A DNA stretch of 64,000 bases from Euryhalocaulis sp050486445 (GCA_050486445.1 JBJHDH010000011.1:1-64000), one strand, 5' to 3'. Counted from the stretch's first letter, positions 13,338-25,840 are shown. Numbers and translations: made by a program. The notes: generated by a model not told the origin, from the letters alone.

Positions 13338-15788
13338 TCAGTGCGGTCTGGCCTGGTCGGCGTCGATGTCCGGCTCCTTGCTGGCCGCGATCTGGGCGGC
13401 GCGCTCGTCCGCCTCGGTCCATTCGACAGGCTCCAGCGGCGCGGTGAGCGCATGGCGCAGCACCTCGTCCACCGACTCCACCGGCACGATCTCCAGCCCC
13501 TGTTTCACATTCTCGGGGATTTCGACCAGATCCTTCTCGTTGTCCTTCGGGATCAGCACCGTCTTGATGTCGCCGCGCAGCGCCGCCAGCAGTTTTTCCT
13601 TCAAACCGCCAATGGGCAGCACCCGTCCGCGCAGCGTGATTTCGCCGGTCATGGCGATGTCCTTGCGGATCGGGATGCCCGTCAGCACGGAGACAATCGC
13701 CGAGATCATCGCCACCCCGGCGGAGGGGCCGTCCTTTGGCGTCGCGCCTTCGGGCACGTGGACGTGGATGTCGGTGGTGCGGAACACCGGCGGTTTCACG
13801 CCCAGCGCCGCGGCGCGGGACTGAACATAGGAATTGGCCGCCGAGATCGACTCCTTCATCACGTCGCGCAGATTGCCGGTCACGGTCATGCGGCCGCGGC
13901 CGGGCATGCGCACCGCCTCGATGGTCAGCAGGTCGCCGCCGGTCTCGGTCCAGGCCAGGCCGGTGACGACGCCGACCCGATCTTCCTGATCGGCCATGCC
14001 ATAGCGATGTTTGCGCACGCCAGCGAAGTCGCCCAGGTTTTCCTCGGTCACCTCGACCTTCTGAACCTCGCCCGAGACGATCTTGCGCACCGCCTTGCGG
14101 GCCAGATTGGCGATCTCGCGCTCCAGATTCCGCACACCGGCCTCGCGCGTGTAATAGCGGATCAGGCCGCGCAGGGCGCCGTCGGCAAGCGAGAACTCCT
14201 CTTCCTTCAGGCCGTGATTCTCCATCTGCTTGGGCAGCAAATGCCGGCGGGCGATCTCGACCTTCTCATCCTCGGTGTAGCCGGCGATGCGGATGATCTC
14301 CATCCGGTCCAGCAAGGGCTGAGGCATGTTCAGGCTGTTCGCGGTGGTCACGAACATCACGTTCGAAAGGTCGTAATCGACCTCCAGATAGTGATCGTTG
14401 AAGTGGCTGTTCTGCTCGGGGTCCAGCACCTCCAGCAGCGCCGAGGACGGGTCGCCGCGGAAGTCGTGGCCCATCTTGTCGATCTCATCCAGCAGGAAGA
14501 GCGGATTGTTGGAATTCGCCTTCTTCAGGGACTGGACGATCCGGCCGGGCATGGAGCCGATATAGGTGCGGCGGTGGCCGCGGATTTCGGCTTCGTCGCG
14601 CACGCCGCCCAGCGACACGCGCACGAATTCGCGGCCCGTCGCCCGCGCGATGGACTTGCCCAGCGACGTCTTGCCGACGCCCGGAGGACCGACAAGGCAC
14701 AGGATCGGACCTTTCAGCTTGCCGGTGCGGGCCTGCACCGCGAGATACTCGACGATCCGCTCCTTGACCTTGTCCAGGCCGTAATGGTCCTCGTCCAGCA
14801 CCTCCTGGGCGGCGACGATGTCGGTGGACAGATCCTTGTTCTCGCCCCAGGGCAGAGACAGCATCCAGTCCAGATAATTCCGCACGACCGTGGATTCGGC
14901 CGACATCGGGCTCATCTGGCGCAGTTTTTTCATCTCGGCGTCGGCTTTGGTCCGCGCCTCCTTGCTGAGTTCCTTTTTCTCGATGCGCTCGGCCAGTTCG
15001 GACAGCTCATCGCTGCCCTCCTCCGCGTCGCCCAGCTCGCGCTGGATCGCCTTCATCTGCTCGTTCAAATAATATTCGCGCTGGGTCTTCTCCATCTGGC
15101 GCTTGACGCGCGAACGGATTTTCCGCTCCACCTGCATCACGCCGATTTCGCCTTCCATCAGCGCAAACACGCGTTCCAGCCGCGCCTCCAGCCGGGTTTC
15201 GGACAGCAGCGCCTGCTTTTCAGAAATTTTCACAGAGAGATTGCCGGCGATGGTGTCGGCCAGACGCGCCTCGTCCTCGATCGACTCCACATTGGCGACG
15301 ACCTCGGGCGGCACTTTCTTGTTCAGCTTCACATATTCGCGGAACTGGTCGATCACCGCGCGCATCAGGGCGGCGGTTTCTTCCTCGTCGCCGCGCTCAT
15401 CGGCCAGCAGCTCGATCCCGGCCTGATGAAAGTCGCCGTCGCTGTAATAGTCGCGCACCTTGGCGCGCTCCTGCCCCTCTACCAGCACCTTTACCGTGCC
15501 GTCGGGCAATTTCAGAAGCTGCATGACATTGGCGACCGTGCCGACATCGTAGAGATCGGTGAAGCCCGGCTCGTCCTCGGTCGGGTCGGTCTGGGTCAGC
15601 AACAGAATCTGCCGGTCGGCGCGCATCACCTCTTCCAGCGCGCTGACGGATTTCTCGCGGCCGACGAACAGCGGCACGATCATGTGGGGAAACACCACGA
15701 TGTCCCGCAGCGGCAGGACAGGCAGTTTCTTCGCAGAAGACCCCTGATCGGCCGGGGTCTGGTCGGAGGGCTTTTCAGCTTCAGTCAT
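13338..15788 (-). CDS. lon: ATP-dependent protease Lon
   Basis: Lon is a cytoplasmic AAA+ serine protease that degrades misfolded and regulatory proteins. The 816-residue protein has the N-terminal substrate domain (about 20-310, 'LPVLPLRDIVVFPHMIVPLFVGR'), Walker A 'GPPGVGKT' at 367-374, 'LLDEIDKMG' as Walker B, and the peptidase domain with 'PKDGPSAG' (Ser689) and 'GGLKEK' (Lys732), the Ser-Lys dyad. It lies downstream of clpX on the same strand with a 211-base gap that has a heat-shock-like promoter. A hupB gene, often next, is absent. Confidence 0.98.
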   Translation of the reverse strand: MTEAEKPSDQTPADQGSSAKKLPVLPLRDIVVFPHMIVPLFVGREKSVSALEEVMRADRQILLLTQTDPTEDEPGFTDLYDVGTVANVMQLLKLPDGTVKVLVEGQERAKVRDYYSDGDFHQAGIELLADERGDEEETAALMRAVIDQFREYVKLNKKVPPEVVANVESIEDEARLADTIAGNLSVKISEKQALLSETRLEARLERVFALMEGEIGVMQVERKIRSRVKRQMEKTQREYYLNEQMKAIQRELGDAEEGSDELSELAERIEKKELSKEARTKADAEMKKLRQMSPMSAESTVVRNYLDWMLSLPWGENKDLSTDIVAAQEVLDEDHYGLDKVKERIVEYLAVQARTGKLKGPILCLVGPPGVGKTSLGKSIARATGREFVRVSLGGVRDEAEIRGHRRTYIGSMPGRIVQSLKKANSNNPLFLLDEIDKMGHDFRGDPSSALLEVLDPEQNSHFNDHYLEVDYDLSNVMFVTTANSLNMPQPLLDRMEIIRIAGYTEDEKVEIARRHLLPKQMENHGLKEEEFSLADGALRGLIRYYTREAGVRNLEREIANLARKAVRKIVSGEVQKVEVTEENLGDFAGVRKHRYGMADQEDRVGVVTGLAWTETGGDLLTIEAVRMPGRGRMTVTGNLRDVMKESISAANSYVQSRAAALGVKPPVFRTTDIHVHVPEGATPKDGPSAGVAMISAIVSVLTGIPIRKDIAMTGEITLRGRVLPIGGLKEKLLAALRGDIKTVLIPKDNEKDLVEIPENVKQGLEIVPVESVDEVLRHALTAPLEPVEWTEADERAAQIAASKEPDIDADQARPH

Positions 15789-15879
15789 CGTGTTCCTCCG
15801 CTCCTGGCCCAGGGAATATAGCGATCATAACGGATTCGCGTTCCCTGGCGGGCGGCTGTTTGTTGATGTTCAGGCGCAG

Positions 15880-15908
15880 ATGTGGCCCCCCCAAGGGGCC
15901 TGTTCAAG
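15880..15908 (-). promoter_or_regulatory. candidate heat-shock (RpoH) promoter of lon
   Basis: On the minus strand CTTGAA (15908-15903) is followed after 17 bases by CCACAT (15885-15880), a fair match to the alphaproteobacterial sigma-32 pattern. The lon start is 92 bases downstream. The -10 match is only partial. Confidence 0.35.
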
Positions 15909-15999
15909 CCGCCCCCGCGTAAAGGGCCGAAAATACCGGGGGATAGAGCCCGGCCCGGCTTACACAGGCCGCGCTTCACGCCTGAAAACGAGCCGGAAA

Positions 16000-17277
16000 T
16001 CAGGAGGCGACGGGCTTTGGCTGCTGCTCGCGGCGCTCGGAATGGACCAGCAGGGGCTTGGCCTTGCCGCTGACTACCTCGTCGGAGACCACGACCTCCT
16101 CCACGCCCTCCATGCCCGGCAGGTCGAACATCGTGTCGAGCAGGATATCCTCCATGATCGAGCGCAGGCCACGCGCGCCGGTCTTGCGTGCGATGGCGCG
16201 CCGGGCGATGGCCGCCAGCGCATCTTCCGAGAAGGTGAGCTTGACGTTCTCCATCTCGAACAGGCGCTGATACTGCTTGATAAGCGCATTCTTCGGCTCG
16301 CACAGGATCTGGATCAGCGCCGCCTCATCAAGATCGTGCAGCGTGGCGATGACAGGCAGGCGGCCGACAAACTCCGGGATCAGCCCGAATTTCAGCAGAT
16401 CTTCCGGCTCCACCTGAGCCAGCAGCTCGCCGGCGCGGCGCTCTTCCACGTCACGCACATCGGCGCCAAAGCCCACGGCGCTGCCCCGGCCGCGCTGGGC
16501 GATGATCTTTTCCAGTCCCGCGAAGGCGCCGCCCACGATGAACAGGATGTTCGTGGTGTCGACCTGAAGGAACTCCTGCTGCGGATGCTTGCGTCCGCCC
16601 TGCGGCGGCACGGAGGCGACGGTGCCTTCCATGATCTTCAGCAGCGCCTGCTGGACGCCCTCGCCCGATACATCGCGCGTGATCGACGGGTTGTCGGACT
16701 TGCGGCTGATCTTGTCGACCTCGTCGATATAGACGATGCCGCGCTGCGCCCGCTCCACATTATAGTCAGCGGACTGCAACAGTTTCAGGATGATGTTTTC
16801 CACATCCTCGCCGACATAGCCGGCCTCGGTCAGTGTCGTGGCGTCGGCCATCGTGAACGGCACGTCGAGGATACGCGCCAGCGTCTGGGCCAGCAGCGTC
16901 TTGCCGCAGCCAGTTGGACCGATCAGCAGAATGTTCGACTTCGCCAGCTCCACATCGCCGGACTGGGCGGCATGGTTGAGACGCTTGTAATGATTATGGA
17001 CAGCGACCGAGAGCACGCGTTTCGCGCCATCCTGGCCGATGACATAATCATCCAGCACGTCGCAGATTTCGCGCGGAGTCGGCACGCCTTCGCGGGACTT
17101 GACCAGCGAGGTCTTGTTCTCCTCGCGGATAATGTCCATGCACAATTCGACGCATTCGTCGCAGATGAACACGGTCGGGCCCGCGATCAGCTTGCGGACT
17201 TCGTGCTGGCTCTTCCCGCAAAAGGAACAATACAGCGTATTTTTGGAGTCGCCGCCCGGCGTCGACTTGCTGCTCAT
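16000..17277 (-). CDS. clpX: ClpX ATPase subunit of ClpXP
   Basis: ClpX unfolds substrates and feeds them to ClpP; in Caulobacter-like bacteria it drives cell-cycle proteolysis. The 425-residue product has the zinc-binding domain with Cys17, Cys20, Cys39 and Cys42, Walker A 'GPTGCGKT' at 120-127, 'VYIDEVDKI' as Walker B, and the 'RGSAVGFGAD' stretch carrying the pore and tripeptide loops. Length and order are normal. It follows clpP by 212 bases and precedes lon, the standard arrangement. Confidence 0.98.
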   Translation of the reverse strand: MSSKSTPGGDSKNTLYCSFCGKSQHEVRKLIAGPTVFICDECVELCMDIIREENKTSLVKSREGVPTPREICDVLDDYVIGQDGAKRVLSVAVHNHYKRLNHAAQSGDVELAKSNILLIGPTGCGKTLLAQTLARILDVPFTMADATTLTEAGYVGEDVENIILKLLQSADYNVERAQRGIVYIDEVDKISRKSDNPSITRDVSGEGVQQALLKIMEGTVASVPPQGGRKHPQQEFLQVDTTNILFIVGGAFAGLEKIIAQRGRGSAVGFGADVRDVEERRAGELLAQVEPEDLLKFGLIPEFVGRLPVIATLHDLDEAALIQILCEPKNALIKQYQRLFEMENVKLTFSEDALAAIARRAIARKTGARGLRSIMEDILLDTMFDLPGMEGVEEVVVSDEVVSGKAKPLLVHSERREQQPKPVAS

Positions 17278-17489
17278 TTCCGCTCCTGCGCCGCCGTTTT
17301 CCGGCGGTCCACCCCGCTCATCGGGCTACTATCCCACCGCAACGGTTGTGATTTCGTTGCCATCCGCCACATTCGACCATCCAAGCGCCCGCCAATCAAG
17401 CGGGGGGCGCCCCGCAATCGCAGCACCGGCAAGGCCGGCGGCCCGAAACGGCTTTGGCCCAAATATCTCCCCCCGCTTGCGGGAGGCCC

Positions 17490-18119
17490 TCATTCCTCGC
17501 CTTCCCCGGCGGAGGCGCGGCTTTCATAAACATGATCGACGATACCGAATTTCTTCGATTCCTCCGCGGTCATGAAATGGTCCCGGTCCAGGGTGCGCTC
17601 AATCGCCTCGTAATCCTGGCCGGTGTGCTTCACATAGATTTCGTTCAGCCGGCGCTTTAGCTTCACAATGTCCTCGGCGTGGCGCTCAATGTCGCTGGCC
17701 TGGCCGCGGAAGCCGCCCGAGGGCTGGTGCACCATGATCCGGGCGTTGGGCAGCGCCACACGCGACCCCTTCTCACCCGCCGCCAGCAGCAGCGAGCCCA
17801 TCGAGGCCGCCTGGCCGATACACACCGTGGTGACGGGACAGCGGATGTATTGCATCGTGTCGTAGATCGCCAGGCCGGAGGTCACGACCCCGCCAGGCGA
17901 GTTGATATACATCGAAATCTCTTTTTTCGGGTTCTCCGACTCCAGGAACAGGAGCTGGGAGACCACCAGCGAGGCCATGCCGTCTTCCACCGGGCCGGTC
18001 AGGAAGATGATCCGCTCCTTCAGCAGGCGGGAGAAAATATCATAGGCGCGCTCGCCCCGGCTGGTCTGCTCGACCACCATGGGGACAAGGTTCATCACCG
18101 CCGCGTGCGGATCGTTCAT
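17490..18119 (-). CDS. clpP: ClpP protease subunit
   Basis: The 209-residue peptidase forms the tetradecameric chamber of ClpXP. The catalytic triad is visible: Ser106 in 'GQAASMGS', His131 in 'MVHQPSGG' and Asp180 in 'TLDRDHFM'. The N-terminal propeptide region 'MNDPHAAVMNLVPMVVEQ' is typical. GGGGAG lies 8 bases before the ATG. The 5' leader contains a perfect 18 bp palindrome. Confidence 0.98.
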   Translation of the reverse strand: MNDPHAAVMNLVPMVVEQTSRGERAYDIFSRLLKERIIFLTGPVEDGMASLVVSQLLFLESENPKKEISMYINSPGGVVTSGLAIYDTMQYIRCPVTTVCIGQAASMGSLLLAAGEKGSRVALPNARIMVHQPSGGFRGQASDIERHAEDIVKLKRRLNEIYVKHTGQDYEAIERTLDRDHFMTAEESKKFGIVDHVYESRASAGEGEE

Positions 18120-18150
18120 CGGACTGCTCCCCTTCCCGGAAGGCTCTGTG

Positions 18151-18168
18151 CGCGCCCGGCCGGGCGCG
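18151..18168. promoter_or_regulatory. perfect palindrome in clpP leader; promoter candidate upstream
   Basis: CGCGCCCGGCCGGGCGCG is self-complementary over 18 bases, between the clpP start (18119) and an AT-rich TATAAGATATTG segment (about 18174-18189, minus strand) that could be the -10 region with TTGCAG about 19 bases further up. The palindrome would form a hairpin in the mRNA leader. Confidence 0.4.
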
Positions 18169-18253
18169 ATTCGGACAATATCTTATATCGAAATGTCCAG
18201 AGAGGACTGCAAGGGGTGGACGCGGTTAACGCCGCAGCGAAAGCCGGCGACCC

Positions 18254-18376
18254 CTACCCCGCGATCACGAGGGCCAGCAACAGCACGGCGACCATGGCCA
18301 CGGCGGCGAAGGCGCAGCAGACCTGCAACCATCCACAGATGGCGGCCGCGCGACGCCGGAATACGCCGCCGGCCAA
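18254..18376 (-). CDS. possible 40-residue membrane peptide downstream of tig
   Basis: A frame starting at TTG (18376-18374) with GGGAG nine bases upstream, overlapping the end of tig. The product has an arginine cluster near residues 7-9 followed by about 28 uninterrupted hydrophobic residues ('ICGWLQVCCAFAAVAMVAVL...'), the layout of a single-span membrane peptide. There is no ATG and no homologue I know. It could be a chance frame in GC-rich DNA. Confidence 0.25.
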   Translation of the reverse strand: MAGGVFRRRAAAICGWLQVCCAFAAVAMVAVLLLALVIAG

Positions 18377-18382
18377 ACCGGC

Positions 18383-19819
18383 CTACTCCCCGGCGGCGTC
18401 TTCAGCCGCTTCCCCGGCTTTCTTCTTCGCGGCTTTTTTGGCGGGTTTCTTCGCCGGTTTCGCCGCTTTTTCCCCGGCGGCCGAGGGCGCCTCGTCGTCG
18501 GTGAACAGCTCTTCGCGGCTCACCGTCTCATCGGTCACTTCGGCCAGTTCGAGGATATAGTCGATGACCTTTTCCTCGTAGATCGGGGCGCGGAGCTGGG
18601 CCAGCGCGCCGGGATTCTGCTGGTAGAATTCCACCACCTGCCGCTCCTGCCCCGGATAGCGCATCGCCTCCTGGTTCACGACGCGGGCCAGCTCCTCATC
18701 CTGCACGCTGACTTTGCCCACGCGGCCGATCTCGGCCAGCACCAGACCCAGACGCACCCGCCGCTCGGAGATGCGGCGATATTCGGCTTTCAGCTCGTCC
18801 TCGGACTTGTCCTTGTCCTCGTCGTCGAGATTGCCGGCCTGGATGTCGGCTTCGACCTGCTGCCAGATCGCGCCGAATTCCTGCTCCACCATGCGGGCGG
18901 GCAGTTCGAAATCATGCAGCCCGTCCAGCGCGTCCAGAATGCGGCGCTTGGCGCGGGCGCGGGACTGCGCCTTGTATTCGTTCTCCAGATTCGACTTCAC
19001 CGCCTCGCGCAGCGAGTCCAGCGATTCCAGGCCCAGATTCTTCGCCAGATCCTCGTCCACAGCCGAAGGCTTGGGCGCGGCGACAGCGCTCACCTTCACA
19101 TCGAACTGCGCCGGTTTGCCCGCCAGCGGCGCGTGGCCGTAATCTTCCGGGAAAGTCACGTCGATGGTGCGTTCCTCGCCGGCCTTCGCGCCCTCCAGCG
19201 CCTCTTCGAAGCCCGGAATGAAGCGGCCCTGGCCCAGCACCAGATCGACGCCATCGGCTTTGCCGCCCTCGAATTCCTCGCCATCGACCCGGCCCACGAA
19301 ATCCACGGTCACGCGGTCGCCGCTCTCCGCCGGGCCGTCCTTGTCGCCATAGGAGACGTTCTGCTCGGCGATCTTCTGCAGCGACTCGTCGATCTCGGCG
19401 CCGCCCGGCTCGGCGACCGGGCGCACGATGCTCAGCGTCTTGGGATCGGCCGGCTCAAAGTCCGGCATCACGTCCAGATGGATGTGATAGACATAGTCGG
19501 CGCCGCCCTCGACAACCCGCTCCATGTCGGATTCGGGATGGATGTGCGGGGCGGAGGCCTGACGCACGCCCTTTTCCTCCAGCGCCTTTTCGCTGGTCTC
19601 AGCGGTCACTTCCTGGACCACGTCGCCCATGATCGACTTGCCGAACACCTTGCGGATATGGCTGGCCGGCACCTTGCCGGGGCGGAAGCCCTTCAGCCGC
19701 ACGCGCGGGCGCAGCTCCTCGATTTTCGCCTCCAGGCGCTTGTCCATCTCCGCGGCCGGAATGGTGATTTCATAGACCTTGTTCAGGCCCTCGGAGGACT
19801 CAAGCTCGACGACGTTCAT
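18383..19819 (-). CDS. tig: trigger factor (ribosome-bound chaperone and prolyl isomerase)
   Basis: Trigger factor binds at the ribosome exit tunnel and folds nascent chains. The 478-residue protein has the N-terminal ribosome-binding domain with 'LKGFRPGKVPASHIRKVFG' (the signature loop, about residues 43-61), the FKBP-type prolyl isomerase domain ('GDRVTVDFVGRVDGEEFEGGKA ... IPGFEEAL') around 155-245, and the helical C-terminal chaperone domain. A lysine/alanine-rich tail (about 445-478) extends beyond the usual end. It sits upstream of clpP on the same strand, the common tig-clpP-clpX-lon order. Confidence 0.97.
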   Translation of the reverse strand: MNVVELESSEGLNKVYEITIPAAEMDKRLEAKIEELRPRVRLKGFRPGKVPASHIRKVFGKSIMGDVVQEVTAETSEKALEEKGVRQASAPHIHPESDMERVVEGGADYVYHIHLDVMPDFEPADPKTLSIVRPVAEPGGAEIDESLQKIAEQNVSYGDKDGPAESGDRVTVDFVGRVDGEEFEGGKADGVDLVLGQGRFIPGFEEALEGAKAGEERTIDVTFPEDYGHAPLAGKPAQFDVKVSAVAAPKPSAVDEDLAKNLGLESLDSLREAVKSNLENEYKAQSRARAKRRILDALDGLHDFELPARMVEQEFGAIWQQVEADIQAGNLDDEDKDKSEDELKAEYRRISERRVRLGLVLAEIGRVGKVSVQDEELARVVNQEAMRYPGQERQVVEFYQQNPGALAQLRAPIYEEKVIDYILELAEVTDETVSREELFTDDEAPSAAGEKAAKPAKKPAKKAAKKKAGEAAEDAAGE

Positions 19820-19898
19820 GGCGTTTCCCGGATCGGTATTGGCGGCGGGCCGCCCTGGAACCCAAAAGCCCAGGCGCCCGAAATTCAGGCGGCGCTTA

Positions 19899-19904
19899 TG
19901 TCAA
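19899..19904 (-). promoter_or_regulatory. -35 box candidate for tig
   Basis: A perfect TTGACA (minus strand) lies 80 bases upstream of tig in otherwise gene-free sequence. No convincing -10 hexamer stands at the expected distance. Confidence 0.3.
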
Positions 19905-19995
19905 ATCCCCCCGGACCGCGCAACGGGCGGGGACGCGCAGGGCCAGAGGCGGCATGAAGAGGGCTCGCCACCCAAAGCCCCACAGACAGGAAATC

Positions 19996-20080
19996 TGGTG
20001 CGGCCGGAGGGAGTCGAACCCCCACGGGTTTCCCCACTGGAACCTAAATCCAGCGCGTCTGCCAGTTCCGCCACGGCCGC
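19996..20080 (-). tRNA. tRNA-Leu (TAG)
   Basis: An 85-base class II tRNA. Acceptor GCGGCCG pairs with CGGCCGC; anticodon stem CTGGA/TCCAG with loop TTTAGGT, anticodon TAG; long variable arm TGGGGAAACCCG; T-arm with GTTCGAC; CCA encoded at 19996-19998. Confidence 0.95.
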
Positions 20081-20253
20081 GTGCGGCGCTTTTCGGCCGG
20101 GCTGTGGGCTGAATCAAGTCCGGCCGGCGGGTGACGGCGCCAGCCCCGTGACTGCCGGCCCCGTGATGGCCGGCCATGTCGGCCGCCGGCGATCCCTGTC
20201 ATCATGTCCGCCATGTCGCGGCGCAGCCGGGTTCCAGAACACAGGGTTTCCCG

Positions 20254-20778
20254 ATGACAGATGTCATAGCCATGCTCTCGGGCGGCGACCGGCGGTCTGT
20301 CGGGCGCGTCCAGGAGGTGGTTGAGGCCGTGCTGCGGGACAACTCCCTGTTGCCCGCCCTTCTGGACGGGATGGAACACGGCGAGCCTGTCATCCAGATG
20401 CGCTCGGCGGACGCCGCCGAAAAGATTTCCCGCATAAGACCCGGCTGGTTCCAGAAACGCGTGCGGGAATTGCTGGAGATGGCGAAGCGGGCGCGGCAGC
20501 AGGAGGTGCGCTGGCATCTGGCGCAAATTCTGCCCCGCCTGGACCTTGATGCACGCCAGCGCGCCGCGCTGGCCGGGACATTGCGCCACTACATGAAGGA
20601 CGAAAGCCGAATTGTCAGGGTTTGCGCCATGTCCGCACTGGCCGATCTGGCGCTTGCCGACGCCGCTTTCAAACCGGCGGCGACGGCGATTGTAGAGGAT
20701 CGCGTCCGGAACGGCAGTCCAGCCGAACGCGCCCGGGCCAGAAAACTATCCGCGATGCTTGCAGGCCGCTCCGGCTGA
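20254..20778 (+). CDS. HEAT-repeat-like helical protein
   Basis: A 174-residue all-helical protein. Segments such as 'GEPVIQMRSADAAEKISRIRP', 'QEVRWHLAQILPRLDLD' and 'ESRIVRVCAMSALADLALAD' have the paired amphipathic helices of HEAT/armadillo repeats. No enzymatic motif or signal peptide is seen. The family generally mediates protein contacts; partner unknown. The ATG at 20254 is preferred; the longer frame to 20176 begins in the tRNA-Leu flank. Convergent with mfd. Confidence 0.75.
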   Translation: MTDVIAMLSGGDRRSVGRVQEVVEAVLRDNSLLPALLDGMEHGEPVIQMRSADAAEKISRIRPGWFQKRVRELLEMAKRARQQEVRWHLAQILPRLDLDARQRAALAGTLRHYMKDESRIVRVCAMSALADLALADAAFKPAATAIVEDRVRNGSPAERARARKLSAMLAGRSG

Positions 20779-20811
20779 CCCAGCGACGGAGGGACGCAGC
20801 GCCGGGTGAAA

Positions 20812-24303
<3,492 letters not shown>

Positions 24304-24305
24304 CC

Positions 24306-24593
24306 TCAATCCGGGAGGTTCGCGGCCGGACCGCCACGCCGCACGAAATCCTGCATCGCAGCCATCAGCCCGGACCGGTAGCGCACCGGCGGCGGCTCTG
24401 TTCCCATCACCCAGGCAAAGAGGTCAGGGTCCGGCTCGGACAGCATCGCCTCGAATTCATCCAGCGCCGCATCGTCCAGTTCTGAAAGCCGGGCGCGCGC
24501 AAACCCGCCGATGGCGAGATCGGCTTCCTTGAATCCGCGGCGCCCGGCCTGCCAGGCCAGACGCCGGATACGCTGGTCCCGCGATTCCGGCAT
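24306..24593 (-). CDS. sdhE: SdhE-type FAD assembly factor
   Basis: A 95-residue protein. SdhE/Sdh5 proteins promote covalent flavin attachment to SdhA of succinate dehydrogenase. The conserved 'RRGFKEADLAIGGFA' contains the RGxxE motif, followed by 'LDEFEAMLSEPDPDLFAWVMG', typical of the family. It sits directly upstream of mfd, a frequent alphaproteobacterial pairing with recG close by. No clear ribosome site is seen at the ATG. Confidence 0.88.
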   Translation of the reverse strand: MPESRDQRIRRLAWQAGRRGFKEADLAIGGFARARLSELDDAALDEFEAMLSEPDPDLFAWVMGTEPPPVRYRSGLMAAMQDFVRRGGPAANLPD

Positions 24594-24753
24594 GGGCGCG
24601 CCGATATAGGCGGCGGCGAGCCGCGCGTCATCTCCCTTGCTGCGGCTCTTTCCCTGCCGCGGTCCGGTTGCGCGGGACGGTCCGCGATCCTATAGCCAAG
24701 AAACGCCCGCGCCCGGCTATGGAATGAAAACCGGGGCGGACCGGGAGGATAAC

Positions 24754-25692
24754 GTGCCGCTGCTCAGCTTCACCGCGCCGGACAAGCCCTTGCCGTTCAT
24801 GAAATGGCGCAGGGTCGCGTTCGTTCTGACTTCGCTGATGATGCTGATAACCCTGACCTCGTTGTCGACCATCAATCTGAATCTGGGGGTGGATTTCACC
24901 GGCGGCACGGTGGTGGAGTTGCGCTCCAGCGAGCCCATCGACGTCGCCGCCCTGCGCGCGCAATTGACCGAGACCGGGTTCGAGGCCGCCTCGATCCAGG
25001 GGTTCGACGCCGGCATGGGCGCGACGGTGCGCATGCCCCCCGCCGAGGATGAGGAAGGCGAGCAGGAGACTGTGCGCCTGCTACAGGCGGCGCTGGGCGC
25101 GGACTACACCATCGCTGGCGCCAGCGTGCTGGGCCCGAAAATTTCCGGCGAGTTTCTGAGAAATTCGATCATCGCCGTGGCGCTCGCGATCCTGGCCATC
25201 GCCGTCTATATCTGGTTCCGCTTTGAGATGAAGTTCGGCCTGGCCGCCTTCATCACCACGCTTTACGACGGCCTGATTATCTTCGGGCTGTTCTCGCTCA
25301 CCCGGATGACGTTCGATCTCACCTCCATCGCCGCAATCCTCGCGGTGGTGGGCTATTCCATCAACGATACGGTGGTGGTGTTCGACCGGATCCGCGAGAA
25401 TCTGCGCAAGTACAAAGCCGCCACGGTCCCCGAGATCATCGACCGCTCGATCACCGAGACCCTGCCCCGCACCATCATGACCGGCGTCACCACGCTGTTC
25501 GCCAGCATGGCGCTGGCGATCTTTGGCGGGCCGGTTCTGTTCAGCTTTGGCATCGCCATTTCGTTCGGCATCGTGGCCGGCACGATCTCCAGCGTTTTCG
25601 TGGCCGCGCCGCTGCTGATCTATCTGCCCGGCCGCATGCCCGGCGAGGAAGGCCGCGCCGAGAAGGAAAACCTCCCCGTTCCGGCGGAATAG
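24754..25692 (+). CDS. secF: protein translocase subunit SecF
   Basis: SecF works with SecD in the inner membrane to pull exported proteins out of the Sec channel using the proton gradient. The 312-residue product has six transmembrane helices, 'LGVDFTGGTVVEL' at the start of the periplasmic P1 domain, and 'VVGYSINDTVVVFDRIREN', the RND-type signature of SecF. I chose the GTG at 24754 because GGGAGG stands 6 bases before it; the frame open to 24637 has no coding character upstream. secD and yajC are not adjacent, which is unusual. Confidence 0.93.
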   Translation: MPLLSFTAPDKPLPFMKWRRVAFVLTSLMMLITLTSLSTINLNLGVDFTGGTVVELRSSEPIDVAALRAQLTETGFEAASIQGFDAGMGATVRMPPAEDEEGEQETVRLLQAALGADYTIAGASVLGPKISGEFLRNSIIAVALAILAIAVYIWFRFEMKFGLAAFITTLYDGLIIFGLFSLTRMTFDLTSIAAILAVVGYSINDTVVVFDRIRENLRKYKAATVPEIIDRSITETLPRTIMTGVTTLFASMALAIFGGPVLFSFGIAISFGIVAGTISSVFVAAPLLIYLPGRMPGEEGRAEKENLPVPAE

Positions 25693-25722
25693 AGCGCGAT
25701 CCGTTTATCCGGATCACGCTCT
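25691..25722. repeat. GAGC/GCTC palindrome behind secF
   Basis: AGAGCG-C-GATCCG and CGGATC-A-CGCTCT form a hairpin with one mismatch and a short loop, beginning on the stop codon of secF. It could act as terminator and belongs to the AGAGC...GCTCT group seen elsewhere. Confidence 0.55.
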
Positions 25723-25735
25723 ACACTTTGAAGTC

Positions 25736-25792
25736 GAGCAATTTCCATCGGCTTGAGTTGGCTCTTTGATTCAACTTAAACCGATATTGCTC
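25736..25792. repeat. long GAGC/GCTC imperfect palindrome
   Basis: GAGCAAT...ATCGG..T.AGTTG pairs with CAACT.A..CCGAT-ATTGCTC around a GCTCTTTGATT loop. It is directly next to the 25691-25722 palindrome in the secF-recG gap. Confidence 0.55.
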
Positions 25793-25840
25793 TAACGTCC
25801 GGCGCCACCGCGCCGCTCTCTCTGCTATGACTCGGGCGCA

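Noticed and set aside
13341..15821. 826-codon plus-strand frame
   Set aside because: Shadow of lon; no recognisable domains and typical antisense composition.
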